This document shows, piece by piece, positions 9,110 to 20,793 of a DNA stretch of 35,541 bases. The notes under the pieces were generated by a model. That model was given only the letters and a program-made list of their open reading frames with translations, had not been told where the DNA came from and did not search any database. The DNA is from Pleurostoma richardsiae (Eukaryota > Ascomycota > Sordariomycetes > Calosphaeriales > Pleurostomataceae). The position numbers were made by a program, and so were the translations under genes. Location of the stretch: NCBI GenBank assembly GCA_030052745.1, contig JANBVO010000092.1:1-35541 (forward strand), given 5' to 3'. Positions within the stretch are counted from its first letter, which is position 1; every line of letters starts with the position of its first letter.

Positions 9110-12100
9110 ATGACGTCTGTCAATCCCGCCACTGTAGCAAGAAGGATCGAGTCGGAACGCCTGCGAAAGTTTTTGGGAACGGCCAATGTGAGATTTCAAT
9201 CCCTCGATTTCCCCGTCTCTGAGAGCGGAAGACGTAAAGATCATCTCGAATTGAGGTTCCAGCAACAAGGCCACCGGGGTTCGAAAGACCTCAGGCACCG
9301 CATAAACGCTACTGTCAGCCTCGCTGACCTAGAAGCCGCACTGGACATTACTGGTATATCAAGGTCCGACCTTCTAGATAATTCACAGCGGACTAGGAAC
9401 CTCGAGTTTCCTCCGGACGTCCGACTCACGTGCCTCCATGGTCGAGCTGCAGTCAAGGCTGCTGAGGAGGTCTTTGACGATGAAGACGGGCGTTGGCTCG
9501 TCAATCTCTATCTCCCAGGTTCAAAACCTAGCCATGTTACTCTATATCTATTGATCTGCCTCTTCCTGCTGCTTCATTGTCCGACTTCCTTCGTCTAACT
9601 TGTCATTAGACATAAGTCCCGAGCTGAGAACATCTCTCGCCGAGAGGTACGACTACGACGCGGAGCCGGACGACGGCGAGTTCTTCTGTAGGATTCGCGA
9701 ATACCAGGGAGTCCTTGGCGAGCCGAATGCGTATCTCGAAAACGAATGGTGGGCACGGCTGTTGGAGAAATCCCCGTCACGCCGACAACGATTCGACCAG
9801 CTCTTCAATCATGAAGGCTACTTGTCGGCTTTCACCAGGCTGCTCGAAGCCGGATTGGAAGGGCTATTTGGCGGATTCAGAGCCAGCGTGATGCACGAGG
9901 TGATCGCCTCGGGGTGTGAGATTGTGAGGACTCTGGGCTCCCCGACTTTCTTCACTAACCTGGAGCAGGAGTGCATTTCATACATAGACAGCATTCTCGA
10001 CTTCTTTCGGAGCCTGTTCAACAAAAGTAATAATCGGATGAGAAGATTGAGCAGAGGAGACGTCATGGAGCTGCAGGGAAAAGCACCCGGAGCATTTCCT
10101 GCAGACGCACAAGATCTCATTGGGAAGCTGAAGACTCGGCAGATTTTGACAGCCTACAGCGAAGAAGAGAGAGACGAAATATGGTCGGGACTATGTGCTA
10201 TGACAAAAGAACGGTCCATCCCATCTATCTTCACCTTCTTCGAGGACACTAAATTCTTGAGGACAGCCGGGATTCTGATGAAGCGGCTCATGCCACAGGG
10301 ACGCACGATCTCCCTCCATCTCCGGACACACATGTTCCAAGACAAGAATCAGAAGCCCAACGAGTGCGTGATACAGCTCACAGAATCGACTTATTCGTCG
10401 GTTCCTGGCAATGCTGATGACCGATTGGAACTTGGCCGCCGCCAGCTTTGGCTAGCGGCGCTTCGAGCGTACCATCCCACGGGTCCAACGAGAAGAAGAA
10501 GCGCAGCTTCACCGGACAGGACTGCTGAGGAGGTCACGTTAGTCATGTTGGCTGCTCTTGCCAATACGCTGGGCTTTGACTCTAAGGAAATCCAAAAACT
10601 CCTCAAGGAATCGCCTGACAGGCGCATTGCGAGCCAGATGCTCCGTCGCGCGAGGAATCCCGACCTATACCGATACGAGAACTTTGATGCTTGCGTTGAT
10701 ATGGTCGAAGAAGTCATCTGCACGGCTCAGGAAATACCGGAGTCAGGCAGGTCAGAGGCCCTTCGGGTGAACAGACGCCCTGGCCAGGCATACAGATGGG
10801 GCAAACCCAGCGATTTCGACCATAGGTCGGAGATGTTCCTTCATACGTTACACAGCCCGTTTCGCGGAAGACGTCATCGGATCACCACTGCTTTTGTTCT
10901 CCGGTCTATGTACTTTGCCTTTTTCGGAGCAGAGCTTGGTACTGAACTCCAGTGCAGGGGCCAGCCCAGACAGCAGGTGCATAACTGGGTGTCCTTACCT
11001 CGTTCGAATCCGTTTCGAGAGAGAATTGACACGATACGAGGGTTATCCGAGGCTGAAGAGTGCGAAAGGCGACTCTCAAAACTGAAGGAGCTGGAGTCGG
11101 AGAAGGAGGCTTCCCTGCAACGTCTGATCGAAGTCGTTGAGCGCTATGAAGCAGAAGCGGACTCTCTTGCGAGGGAAAGAGATACGTCAGAATCAAAACT
11201 TTGGCAGCTTTCACGGCAGATTACCATGGCGGAAAGGCGGTTAATGGAACTTGACGAGACGGTGCTCAGATATAGCAGGCGGGACGAAGGGCCGAGGGAC
11301 CAAGGACCAGGGACGGCGCCGTCTAGAACGTATCGAACACGCAGTCCGAACCAGTCCACACCGAGCAGCTCAGCACGCGGCCATCGCTTCAGTCAACCTG
11401 AGGGCTCGGCAACACCAGAGGCGAACCAAGATTTTCCAGCGCATCTTGAACCATGTAGAACCTTTCTCTCTCACCAGTTAGAGGCCGACGGTCCAGTCCC
11501 TCCTGCGGCAGGAGATCCTCACCAGAGCTCAAGAGGGACGAACGGGAGAAGATATCAAGAGGAACCACGTAAGCGGCGGAAGACCGACGCCGCACTAGAA
11601 CCGCAAAATGAGACGACGTCTGCCAGTAGCAGTCGCCATTTGCTTCGCGAAACAGCCACGTCCGTTTCGCATAGCAACAGGCACCGAATCACGCAGCTTC
11701 ATTTCGATCAGGATCCAGATACTGTGGACACGCCCGGGGCACAATCCCTCAGCAGTTACACTGAGGTACTCGATTTTTCTTTTTTTCCTTTTTTTCTCTT
11801 TTTTTTTTCGCTAACCTCTGTTAAAGCCCAACAGTCCGATGAGAGAGACATTTGATCTTGAAAGAGCTCTGATCGAGTTCAAGACGCGAACATTGGATGG
11901 TAAATGGGAGACAGCGAATGTGCTGTTGGCTGATCCGTCAGGCCTGTCCCATGTGGAGCAAACCGCGGAAAAGTATGAGAGAGAAGGCTTCTACCTTTTT
12001 GACAGGGACGGTCGTAGATTGGATCCTAAAACACTCTTTGCCGGCATTAAAGAGAAAGGCAATATTGTCTTGATGATTCCCAGGCCCAGACCACCCCTTC

Positions 12101-12135
12101 CACGTCCGTCGCTGCGGGAGAATGAAGCCTACTAA
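9110..12135 (+). CDS. DUF3723 family protein, three exons
   Basis: Exons 9110-9518, 9610-11765 and 11827-12135 give 957 residues. Intron 1 (91 bp, TCTAAC branch, TTAG acceptor) restores the diagnostic block WLVNLYLPDISPELRTSLAE across the splice. Intron 2 (61 bp) has a very long T/C tract and a GCTAAC branch, and joins to a C-terminal module beginning PNSPMRETFDLERALIEFKT. The family block is followed by DDGEFFCRIREYQG and a helical region. About residues 613-690 are a strong coiled coil (ECERRLSKLKELESEKE onward). Then comes a long Ser/Arg/Pro-rich disordered part. The size fits the family, whose biochemical role is unknown. DUF3723 genes recur in Starships and on accessory chromosomes of ascomycetes. 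No stop or frameshift is seen, so it may be functional. Confidence 0.88.
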
Positions 12136-12606
12136 GCTGATCTCTGCCGGCCATGTAACACTCAGATAAGACCATAATACCACCAGTGCACTGATTGAGA
12201 AGACGGAGATCCGTGCACATCCAGCAGCATGGCGAAGACACTGAGATGCTCCACGGACCGCATTGCAACACGGCCCTGTGTTGTAGCCCCATTGAAGGAC
12301 AGTTCGAACAGTTTCGTGTACCGTCTAGGGGGTGGTTGACAGGTGTCATAAAATATGTTGGCCTGACCTGGATCGTTAGTTTCCAGTTATTAAAGTACTG
12401 CTTATCGCATCTAAAACGTGGTTAGCTCTCTCAATCTGCTGACAATTTATGCGGCAGCCGTCAGACGAATGACCAATCGTCATGGCTTGTGCAACATAGA
12501 TGTCAAGTGTGTGGTTTACGGCACCGTCTCATTCATTATATCACTGGCATGATTACGTGTTCACAACGTCTGTGTATTATGTAATGTGGTCATCGAACGT
12601 TTTATC
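12136..12606. other. intergenic region
   Basis: No coding signal above background. It becomes AT-rich from about 12350 towards the HMG-box promoter. Confidence 0.5.
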
Positions 12607-12615
12607 TATATATAA
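12607..12615 (+). promoter_or_regulatory. TATA box of the HMG-box gene
   Basis: TATATATAA lies about 70 nt before the ATG at 12678. Confidence 0.5.
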
Positions 12616-12677
12616 TGTGTAGATGCTTCAACAATCTTTATGGTATCTCTTTTGCATAAGTAGATTCTTATAACAAG

Positions 12678-13467
12678 ATGGACGTAGACTCGTCTCTTGC
12701 ATCAACGACACCGATCGACGATGGTTCAATCCCTTGGGCCTACGAAGTTCAGCATCGAGCGAATGACCGTTTCGAAGACGCGGATCCTATGAATCAAGAC
12801 GTCTTCGGTTGTCTGTTGGCTTCTTCCATGTTACCCACGTTCACGACATTTGAGCCTCTCGCAGAGCAGTACAGGGCTGGTGCCTTTCACAATAATGACC
12901 TTGCCTCGGGCCAAGAGCGTCACGTTGCATTGCCGCCACAGCGGAGTCCTGAGTCACCGTCTTACTGCGCGAACCTAAAGTCCGGCTCTAAGGTAAGAAT
13001 ATTTCTTTCCTATGTAGCGATACCTGTCATTTCTAACATCTCAGAGCAACGATTTCCCCCGCAACCAAGATATGATGGAGGCTGCAGGGCAGCTCGAAGA
13101 ACTTGAGCTTCCATTGAGCGAACTATTGCACTGTGTCCCAGTGGATGAAGTCGAGGCGTATGTATATAGGGCGATTGATCTCCGGCGACGGGAAATCAAA
13201 GGGCGAATTCCTCGACCCTTGAACGCGTTCATGCTCTACAGGAAAGCCTTTCAAGGGTACGTATTGGAGCGGTGCAACTTCAGATATAATGACATCTCAC
13301 GCTTGTGTGGAAAGAGCTGGAACATTGAGGCAGAGACGGTACGAGCCCAATTCAGATGGTGGGCGGCCATCGAAAGAGCAGCTCACCGGGCAGCTCATCC
13401 TGACTATAAGTTGCACTTCTCGCGACCTCGAGATAGACGTATGGCGCCGTCAAGAGTGCATCGTTGA
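12678..13467 (+). CDS. HMG-box DNA-binding protein, two exons
   Basis: Exons 12678-12992 and 13045-13467 (52-bp intron: GTAAGA donor, TTCTAAC branch, CTCAG acceptor) encode 245 residues. Residues about 158-230 form an HMG box of the MATA_HMG/Sox type: GRIPRPLNAFMLYRKAFQ, then NDISRLCGKSW, then an acidic/basic helix with W/W/H residues ending AAHPDYKLHF. The basic tail RPRDRR fits nuclear DNA binding. The acidic N-terminus resembles that of fungal mating-type HMG proteins, but no MAT-flanking gene (APN2, SLA2) is present, so I do not call a mating-type gene. No break is seen. A regulator of the surrounding accessory genes is one possibility. Confidence 0.75.
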
Positions 13468-13545
13468 GCCCCTTGTGTCCAAGAACACCACCTTGGGAGA
13501 TTATAATGATATAGCGGCCCTAGAATCCAAAAAGCATTATACTAT

Positions 13546-14313
13546 CTAGCCTCGGGGAAACGCCCGGAAACGCCCCACTGGAGGATTCCTTCGCACAGCA
13601 GCCCCCAACCCTCTTGGAAGCCCATCGGTAGGAGCGTCGTTGACGTAAGTGACTAGACTTCCCAGTCCATGGTCTTGAGGTCGAAGATGGTGTCCACGTG
13701 CTGGACTAGAATCGTAAGAGGCAGCCCACCAGGGTACAATCTTCCAACTCCGCAATTCGCCCGCTACTTCGAGCTTGATGCAATAACCGCAATTCCTGCG
13801 ATACTCACTAACCTCATCTCGGAGTCCCGCGCTACTACCTCTTCGTGTTTCCGCATAGGTGGTAGCACATGTAGAATATGTACGCGTCGTCCGATTCTGC
13901 ATATAGTCATGAACCAACCGGTCGGGTTCTGCGACTACTGTTTCCTGGTGGCATATTAAGTTATCAATGTTCAACCTTATATTCAACTTACTGAAGATCA
14001 TCTCATGGTTATCTTCGTTAAACACATGTGCCCGCAAGCATCGTCTGAAGTCGTTCCAGTCGTCTTGAGTCAGTCGGAGACCGCTCTCGTTCACCACGAG
14101 CAGAGCCAGGTACAGATCGCCACAAGGTCGCGACGAAAGGCGCTCTAAACCGTTAGTAGCAAAAATGACGGCGAGGTTGCAGCCAATGATCAAAAAGGTC
14201 ATCCCGTTGCTGGTCCACCGATCGACAAATGACAGGTCGCGGAACAAAATGCTCCAAATGCGGTCGTACTTGCCTGATGCATTGGCGAACTTGATGTGTG
14301 ATACTAGGTTCAT
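13546..14313 (-). CDS. hypothetical protein
   Basis: A 255-residue ORF convergent with the HMG-box gene, 79 bp away. The first 107 residues look coding (mixed composition with a hydrophobic stretch MTFLIIGCNLAVIFATNGLE and an amphipathic LRLTQDDWNDFRRCLRAHVF). They are followed by an intron-like segment at 13945-13991 (GTAAGT donor, TGATAAC branch, CCACCAG acceptor). If spliced, the frame closes at 13917 and the protein is about 119 residues; unspliced, it continues to 13546 with less natural composition. I do not recognise the family. The start at 14313 is the first ATG. Confidence 0.4.
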   Translation of the reverse strand: MNLVSHIKFANASGKYDRIWSILFRDLSFVDRWTSNGMTFLIIGCNLAVIFATNGLERLSSRPCGDLYLALLVVNESGLRLTQDDWNDFRRCLRAHVFNEDNHEMIFSKLNIRLNIDNLICHQETVVAEPDRLVHDYMQNRTTRTYSTCATTYAETRRGSSAGLRDEVSEYRRNCGYCIKLEVAGELRSWKIVPWWAASYDSSPARGHHLRPQDHGLGSLVTYVNDAPTDGLPRGLGAAVRRNPPVGRFRAFPRG

Positions 14314-15701
14314 GCTTAAGAGGTGTCTAGCCTATATTGCGTCCAATCTCGACACCTTCTAGCGATCTGGTTGAGGATGAATGCTTATATGATCGAGCCT
14401 AAGACTCGGTGGTATTCTAGGTCGGAACTAATTTAGACATGACGGCCCGTATATCAACTTGTCTATAATTAGAACATTGTGACAGAAATAGATAGCATGA
14501 CAAAGTCACTTATTGGGAATGAGTCTACGGGTAGAGTCTTTCTTGAACCAATTTCCGCGGTACATCTTAAATATAGAAACGAGGAGACAATGTAGGGTTC
14601 GCCGTACGGTACGAGTACGCGTGGATTGAGCCATGTATAGACGATTTGACGCTTAAAGCGAGAAACCGGTTCTATTTTTGCTTTTCAGCGAGATCGCAGC
14701 ACCCTGGAGTTATGGTTGCGGCCACTGCAGTACTAATTATTTAAAATCTTAATTAATGCCTGAATCAAACCGTCAGTTTCCGCTTCAGCCACAACCTTTC
14801 ACCGCGGTGGACTCCTCGCTAAGGCCTCTGTATCTCGTATCTTTCTTTCTACGTCTATATTTCTTTACCGCATCCGTTGACTTATCAACTCGCAATATGG
14901 CCTAGGGGATCATCATAGCAGAGGTTGTAGCAGGGCAAGGAGGTTCTCTCGTCCGCTCGAGTCCTACGAGCATGCCTCGTCGCCCCTAACATATACAACG
15001 CTCATCCGACTTGATTGGTGATGTAGGGACAGATAACGCAGATAGCTCCCGATACTATCTACAGCTTCGCAATCCTTGGCACGGGCGCACATTGTTCTCC
15101 TCATATGCTATGGCAATGCTTGAGCCTGCAGGTTGCGCGCACCGGCGCACAAGTGATATAGACTATGAGGGCAACATTTCTCGCCGATGGCGTGGAGAAT
15201 CGCGAGTGTGCTGCACCATGACGCAAGGGTAAAAGCCCTGTCGCAAGTCGCCAATAACCTGAGATAACTTCTCATATTCGAAGTGCTTGATGACCCAATA
15301 TACTATAGCAAGTCGGGTATAGGCGTGAGCATCATCAGACAATGGCTACTACATGCACAGTCCCACAGGACTTGAGTGGGTGCGCAGCACGAGAAAGTTA
15401 GCGGGGATTGGGTCGGTCAAATTAGGGAGGTCTGAGCAATCATCCTGTCCCTGACACGGAGAACGTCATGGTCAGCTGGTAACTTGCATGTCTTCCTTGC
15501 TGACGTACACTCCTCGTACGTATTATATATTATATGGGCGTCACGGGTCAATGTCAGCCGTTCCGCGAGCGGGCGATTTTACATATAGCATGCGTAGGCG
15601 CAATCATGGTACAGTACAGCAGGAGCCGTGTCTGCGTGTGTTATCTCGACCGCTCTATCTCATCCACTTTACTCTCGGAACAAATAGCAAGAGTCACGGC
15701 T
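14314..15701. other. gene-free stretch
   Basis: AT-rich to mixed DNA with stops in all frames and only short shadow ORFs. No repeat unit, RNA gene or recognisable relic is visible. Its right end must contain the promoter of the acyl-CoA oxidase-like gene. Confidence 0.5.
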
Positions 15702-17620
15702 ATGACCTTTTCAAGGTCTATGCTGAGTCGAGACCTCTGGTCAATCTCCAGGGATAGGGACGTCCGTCCACCGGCCGAAAAGATCCAGCTCCACTATGGT
15801 CGGGCCAAAGCCATTTGCGAAGCGAGTGGTATGTACGCGGCGCATGTGTCCCGCGATGTGGTTCACTGACTGTTCCCAGGCTTGACGGTCAGTGACGTCG
15901 TCCATCTAACTTCTAAGTTCTGGGATTTCCACTTCGATCGTGAGTCTGGAAGCCTCAACTTCCGATCCTTGCTGACGCTCGGGAGTCATTGCGGCTCGAG
16001 ACATGACAGCATTCATAATCGCTACTATTCATCTGAACCTCTGTGTCGGCACGATAGGAGCGTTTGTCGACAATCGGCCTGATCTCCTGCCAATACTAGC
16101 TAAGCTTGAACGGTTCGAGGTTTGCGGTGAATTCATGCTCACAGAGTTTGGACACGGCCTCGATGCGCGCAACCTGGAGACTACAGCCCATATGTGCTCC
16201 GATGGTTCGTTCGATCTGCACACCCCGACGCTCGCGGCCGCTAAGGCCATGCCTCCGACGACCCCCGAGGCGGGAGTGCCCCGCGTGGCCGTCGTCTTTG
16301 CTCGACTCATGATCGATGGCGACGACGTCGGCGTCAGACCGTTCCTCGTATGGCTTAACGATGCAGTCGGAATGCGCCCGGGTGTCACATCCCGTGCCCT
16401 CCCCATACGTCCGGGCACGAAACCCCTCGACCACTCAATCACAAGCTTCGACCACGTCCGCCTCCCGCGCGGAGCACTGCTCGGTTCTGCGTCGCCGCCG
16501 GATAACATCCGGTCCGACTTCTTGAAGCAGATCTGGCGCGTATCTGTCGGCACTCTTTCGCTGTCCATCATGGGCGTCTCGGCACTGAAAGTCGGCAGCT
16601 ATATCGCCGCACGATACAGCCAACAGAGACATGTCGAGGACACCAGTACTGGAAAGCGCGTGCCGATCTTCTCATTCAGCACCCAACAGGAGCCCATCAT
16701 TAGAGGGCTTGTCTTCTCCAAGGTTCTCGACGTGTATGCAAGATGGACCATCAGTGAATTTATGAATCGTTCGCTCGATCAGCGTGTGCGTCACGGGCTA
16801 GCGACCGTGTTCAAGGCGCTTGTCATGCGCTCTGTGAAGACGTTAGATGAGCTTGTGCACCGCTGTGGATGGCAAGGATTGTTCAACCACAATCAGATAG
16901 CCGAACTGGCGTTGACAATTCAGGGGAATTCCATCGCTGAGGGCGATACACTAGTCTTGTGCATCCGTGAGTAATTCGTCCTTGATATGCGGCGGGTAGT
17001 CTGACAGGCGTCTTCCAGGGCTCGCTTCTGAACTTCTACTGGATCGATACGCGCTACATGCTCCCAAAGAACGAGAGGGCCTCCTCGCCAAATATGAACA
17101 CGGAATCTTTGGAGAGGCGCGTGAAAAGCTCGCGGGAATGCCGGGCGGACATCGCAGCCGCGAGTTTGACGGATATATCCTTCCCAGGTGCGGCCAACTT
17201 GTCGGAGCACTTGGCCAGCGGATGGCATACGAAGCGGCCGAGTCTTCGGGTCTGGACCATGCAATACTGGAATTCTTTGAGATATCCTGCATAACAAACG
17301 ATCTGAGCTGGTACAATGAGAATGCCGGCCTTACGCGCTCCAAGGCGGCTGATAGGCAAGCCAGAGCACTTCGCAACGTGCTTCCGCTCCTCCCACAGTT
17401 ACTGGACGAGTCTGAAGTCGCGGCCTATGTCACTGCGCCGATTATAAATGAGAAGAATCAGAAGACTTTGTGGTGGGTTTGCCAAAGTTCGAGGACGATG
17501 GTGGGCGGAGGCTTCCTGAAGAAAGACATGTTGATGCTAAGCTCTAAGAGTTGCCCACTAGGCATGGACAGCTCTTGTCACTATAGCTCGTCTGTTAGAT
17601 GGTCTATACACAGCATTTAG
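15702..17620 (+). CDS. acyl-CoA oxidase/dehydrogenase-like protein, four exons, 3' end shifted
   Basis: Exons 15702-15828, 15880-15939, 16001-16966 and 17019-17620 join in frame (584 residues if read to 17620); all introns are 51-61 bp with good donors and acceptors. Blocks match the short fungal acyl-CoA oxidase group: KIQLHYGRAKAICEASGLT, SKFWDFHFD, LTEFGHGLDARNLETTA (substrate/FAD region), a middle helical domain with IWRVSVGTLSLSIM, and a C-terminal HNQIAELALTIQGNSIAEGD. The enzyme would oxidise an acyl-CoA with FAD, usually in peroxisomes. Near 17463 one base seems lost: the expected tail FVVGLPKFEDDGG is in the next frame and ends at 17547, so the annotated last 50 or so residues are out of frame. 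Start choice: ATGs at 15702 and 15720 are both in frame; the earlier one is taken. Function may survive, since only the tail is affected. Confidence 0.78.
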
Positions 17621-18118
17621 GAGTCGCTAATGCAGTGGAGCATGGCGGTAGTCAGGATTGAACTGTGGCTAGAGTAGTGTCAGCACGTCAGCATTGGGGC
17701 GTGTCAGCACCCAAGCGTGGCTGTCGGCCTCCAAAGGTGGCCTTGGTGGGAGGACCAATCAGCGAAAGACCTCCTAAAACAGCTGGAGAGGGCGCCCAAT
17801 TCATGGAATGCTAGGACGGCGACAAGTTATTCTCTCCGTAGATGTCTCTCAATTTCGCAAGCGGTAGAGGCACGCATCATACTGATAGAATATTCAGCAA
17901 CAGGCCTACAGAGCTGCTGCGAGACCGCGGATGCTTCAGCTGCTTGGTTGCATACCAATGTAACGGACTGATGTTGACGTGCAGGATTCGTTGCACAGTC
18001 CTCGGTGCTTCCCTGAAATAGGAATGCACTGGCCAAATGATAGCCTTGGCATTACATCTTCAACCCAGTCATCTGGCGCCCGACGGGATGCTTGACCTGA
18101 AAGGCAGCGTGAGGAGAG
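17621..18118. other. gene-free stretch
   Basis: Contains one short ORF (17717-17971) without recognisable features. A short near-repeat with GTCAGCA occurs twice around 17677-17708 (cagcacgtcagcattgg / gtcagcacccaagcgtgg). Confidence 0.35.
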
Positions 18119-19276
18119 GACGTTGATTTATGCGTCTGGCACGTGTGTGCGGCTGAAAACCGGCACCGCGCGGTCCCGGAGCAGAAGAAGGCCCGTGCAG
18201 GTGCTTAGCTCCTGCGGCTCTACTCTCCTCACCACGAGCCAAGCAGCCACAAACGAAGCTCTCCAGAGGCGGATCTGGCCCCGGCGCCTGATGTCACTTG
18301 CCCCGTCAGGGCCGAACTTTTGTGCTGGCTCATAAGCTCAGGTGTGCCCTGCGAAACTATCGGCGAATCTTGATGGTATAACGGCGATACGATGATGCGC
18401 GAGACACCCGGCCTCATAACCCTCAGCGTACCCGATTCTAGTGGTGATGTCCATGTCATGAGACACGAGCTACCAATGAGTCGTCATCAGCGAGATGAAG
18501 CGTCTGTTTGGCACAACGATCAATACAATGCAACGCTTGTCCTAAGACGTCATATCCGACACCTGGGTTGATGTGGGCCGTTCCACGGACAGAAGCATGG
18601 TCAGGGGAGACTCGACGTTCTAATGTCCTGCCAATGAGGCTACCACCTCCTAGTACTGGTTCGGGTACGATTTAGACAGCATCTCGCATGGCGGGAAGCA
18701 CCTCGAATGTACCGGGCTCAGTTCGCCCGCATCGCCACCGTCTAGGCGTCCTCCGCCATTGGTCTGGGCTTTGGGGGCAAGGAAGACAAGTCTGTCAAGG
18801 AACACCTGAGTTCAGAATCTTTGCAGTTAGCCCAGGGCTACTTAACGGCTTCTGCGCTCCCGATTTCGCTGGTCTCGTCTCTTCGTACTAGCGCTCCTGG
18901 GGAGAGTGTGCCACTGTGGGCACCGCGCTCGAGCCCCGGAGGTTCGAGGTTGGTGTATATCGTTCTCGAGGAGGTCATGCTGCGGGTCGGCGTGGGCGCG
19001 CGCTTTGCAAGTGGTATCGCCGAGCTGGATTCTGGAGATGCTCGTACGGGCTGAGCCTGCTGATTGGAGCCTGTCATTCGAATAGCTGGACATTTGGAAC
19101 TGGCGAAGGTGCGGTTGGAGGGTGACGCCACGCCTGTTCACGTTAGCCGAGAGGGAGGAGGGTATGTACTTGAAGGGCATCATGTGGATGGCGAGATTCT
19201 CGTGATCCCTTGGGGTGAGTTCAGGGAGATGTTTGAGCGACCATCAAGTAGATCGTACGTGGGCTTCGTCATGTAA
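18119..19276 (+). pseudogene. long stop-interrupted reading frame, family unknown
   Basis: One frame can be followed for about 386 codons with roughly eight stops, all TAG or TGA, while the segments between them keep protein-like composition. Examples are LITLSVPDSSGDVHVMRHEL (about 18410-18475), ASSAIGLGFGGKEDKSVKEH and SRLVYIVLEEVMLRVGVGAR (about 18745-19010), and GYVLEGHHVDGEILVIPWGE (about 19160-19220), closing with TAA at 19274. That one frame stays preferred across several stops points to an old gene inactivated by point mutations rather than to chance. I do not recognise the family. GC-rich sequence can create long frames, so confidence is modest. Confidence 0.35.
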
Positions 19277-20289
19277 CGTTGAGGTGGCTTCTTCCTATAC
19301 ACTAATCGTTTTCACCCTAGAAGCAAAAACATTTCGGATAGGATGACGTGAGACGGCAATGTGATGGTTCAGTAAGTAGATTCTGACCTGGCGGAGAAGA
19401 TTTGGCTGCGTTTCCGTCCTGGTTCTGCTCATTAGAGCTATCGGCCAAACAAGGCGAAATAGGCCAGATACTTGAGCAAAGCACCAGCCGGTGATTGTTG
19501 CTACAATTTCTGTCGGATATGTCCCGTGCGGACCCCACGTGATCAATATCCGTGTCTGCGGCCGTCGCCATGTCGTTGATAGCTTCATCGTCCGACAATC
19601 TAGCCCTTTGACTCTTGCTTCTTTCCTCGAGTGACCGGATGTGAAGAAGATGATGGGACAGCGTCGACATATACAAAAGCCGCGTTCAGCCACACCGTGT
19701 GAGAAACAATGCAGAGGATGTTCCGGGAAACAAAATCCGTTCCGATGACACCTCGCACTCCAAAGACCCGCGGTGGATCCAAATTGCTCGTCGAGTATGA
19801 CCAGTCCCGACTTTCAGCATCCATTCCCAAACTAGAGTCTCCAAGTTTGCTGGAAGTGGTCTTTCTAGCCTCAAAGCCACTGCCAGAGAAAGCACATAGC
19901 TTGTCGTCTGCAACCTGCGGACTGGGAGCCTCGGTGACCTGAACGCGTTGGGACGACCGGCGAACAGGTCTTTCGGACAAAGTTACAGAATGTGCACGAC
20001 ATATGCTTGGCTAGATGACAGCTCCGTTCTAGCTCGAGCAGGGGATTGATTACGTGCAAGTACCTCGACCCTAACCAAAGACACTGACCGGATGACCGAT
20101 GACAGCAGTGATGAAACAAACGATGACGAGTAGTCAGCACACAAAATCTATTAGAAAGAGGTGGCTAGCCGTCTAGGTAGCATAAAGAACGTTGATGCCT
20201 TACCTCTAGAAACTACCGGAATTCACTCGCTAACTACTGCTGTTCATACCGCACCCAGTCGATCAGACATATAATTAACCGGACTCATA
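19277..20289. other. gene-free stretch
   Basis: ORFs occur on both strands between 19295 and 19980, overlap each other, and have no recognisable domain or splice signals. None is supported well enough to call. Confidence 0.4.
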
Positions 20290-20793
20290 ATGCCGTCAAG
20301 ATACAGACATCGCCTACCACTTGTCAAGACGACGTTAACGAAGAAAACAGTTAAAAGACAAGCCCTTTACACAGCACAGTTGGCAAAGACATTACGGAAG
20401 GTTGTCGACGTAGTAGATGGGTATATATTCTGCAGAGAACGCTCCTTGCACGACAGGAGGGGGCTAGAGCTATGGACAGTCACAATCTGCCATCTAAAAG
20501 ACTATGACCGCAACAATTCCGGCACTACCACTGGCTGCTACGGCATTGTGGTTGATAATAAGGAGAGCGCTCAGTTGACAGTCTATGTACTCGATGCCGT
20601 GGAAAACTACATGAGGTCCGCAAAATATTGTCGTTACCTACTGGAATGTCTGCATCTGGGAGAAGGGAATTTTGCTGGAAGCAACTTCATTACATGTTCA
20701 TATGAAGGGTTCTTCTTTTTGCTTCCCGCTAACCTGAAAACCCTCGAAACGCTGAAAATAAAAGTAACAGGATGGGCGAATGATGATTCTTAA
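20290..20793 (+). CDS. hypothetical protein, 167 residues
   Basis: An uninterrupted ORF with a basic N-terminus (RHRLPLVKTTLTKKTVKRQ) followed by a mixed alpha/beta-looking body (LELWTVTICHLKDYD, GCYGIVVDNKESAQLTVYVL, AVENYMRSAKYCRYLLECLH). Composition and balanced hydrophobics look like a real globular protein, and antisense frames are closed. No signal peptide or membrane helix. Not recognised. The flanking DNA is AT-rich and gene-free. Confidence 0.5.
   Translation: MPSRYRHRLPLVKTTLTKKTVKRQALYTAQLAKTLRKVVDVVDGYIFCRERSLHDRRGLELWTVTICHLKDYDRNNSGTTTGCYGIVVDNKESAQLTVYVLDAVENYMRSAKYCRYLLECLHLGEGNFAGSNFITCSYEGFFFLLPANLKTLETLKIKVTGWANDDS

Noticed and set aside
11766-11826. Long T/C tract as a transposon or satellite feature
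   Set aside because: It is the polypyrimidine part of a normal intron in the DUF3723 gene, and splicing restores the frame.
12678-13467. Calling the HMG-box gene a mating-type gene
   Set aside because: No MAT-flanking genes and no diagnostic MAT intron inside the HMG box; only the domain is supported.
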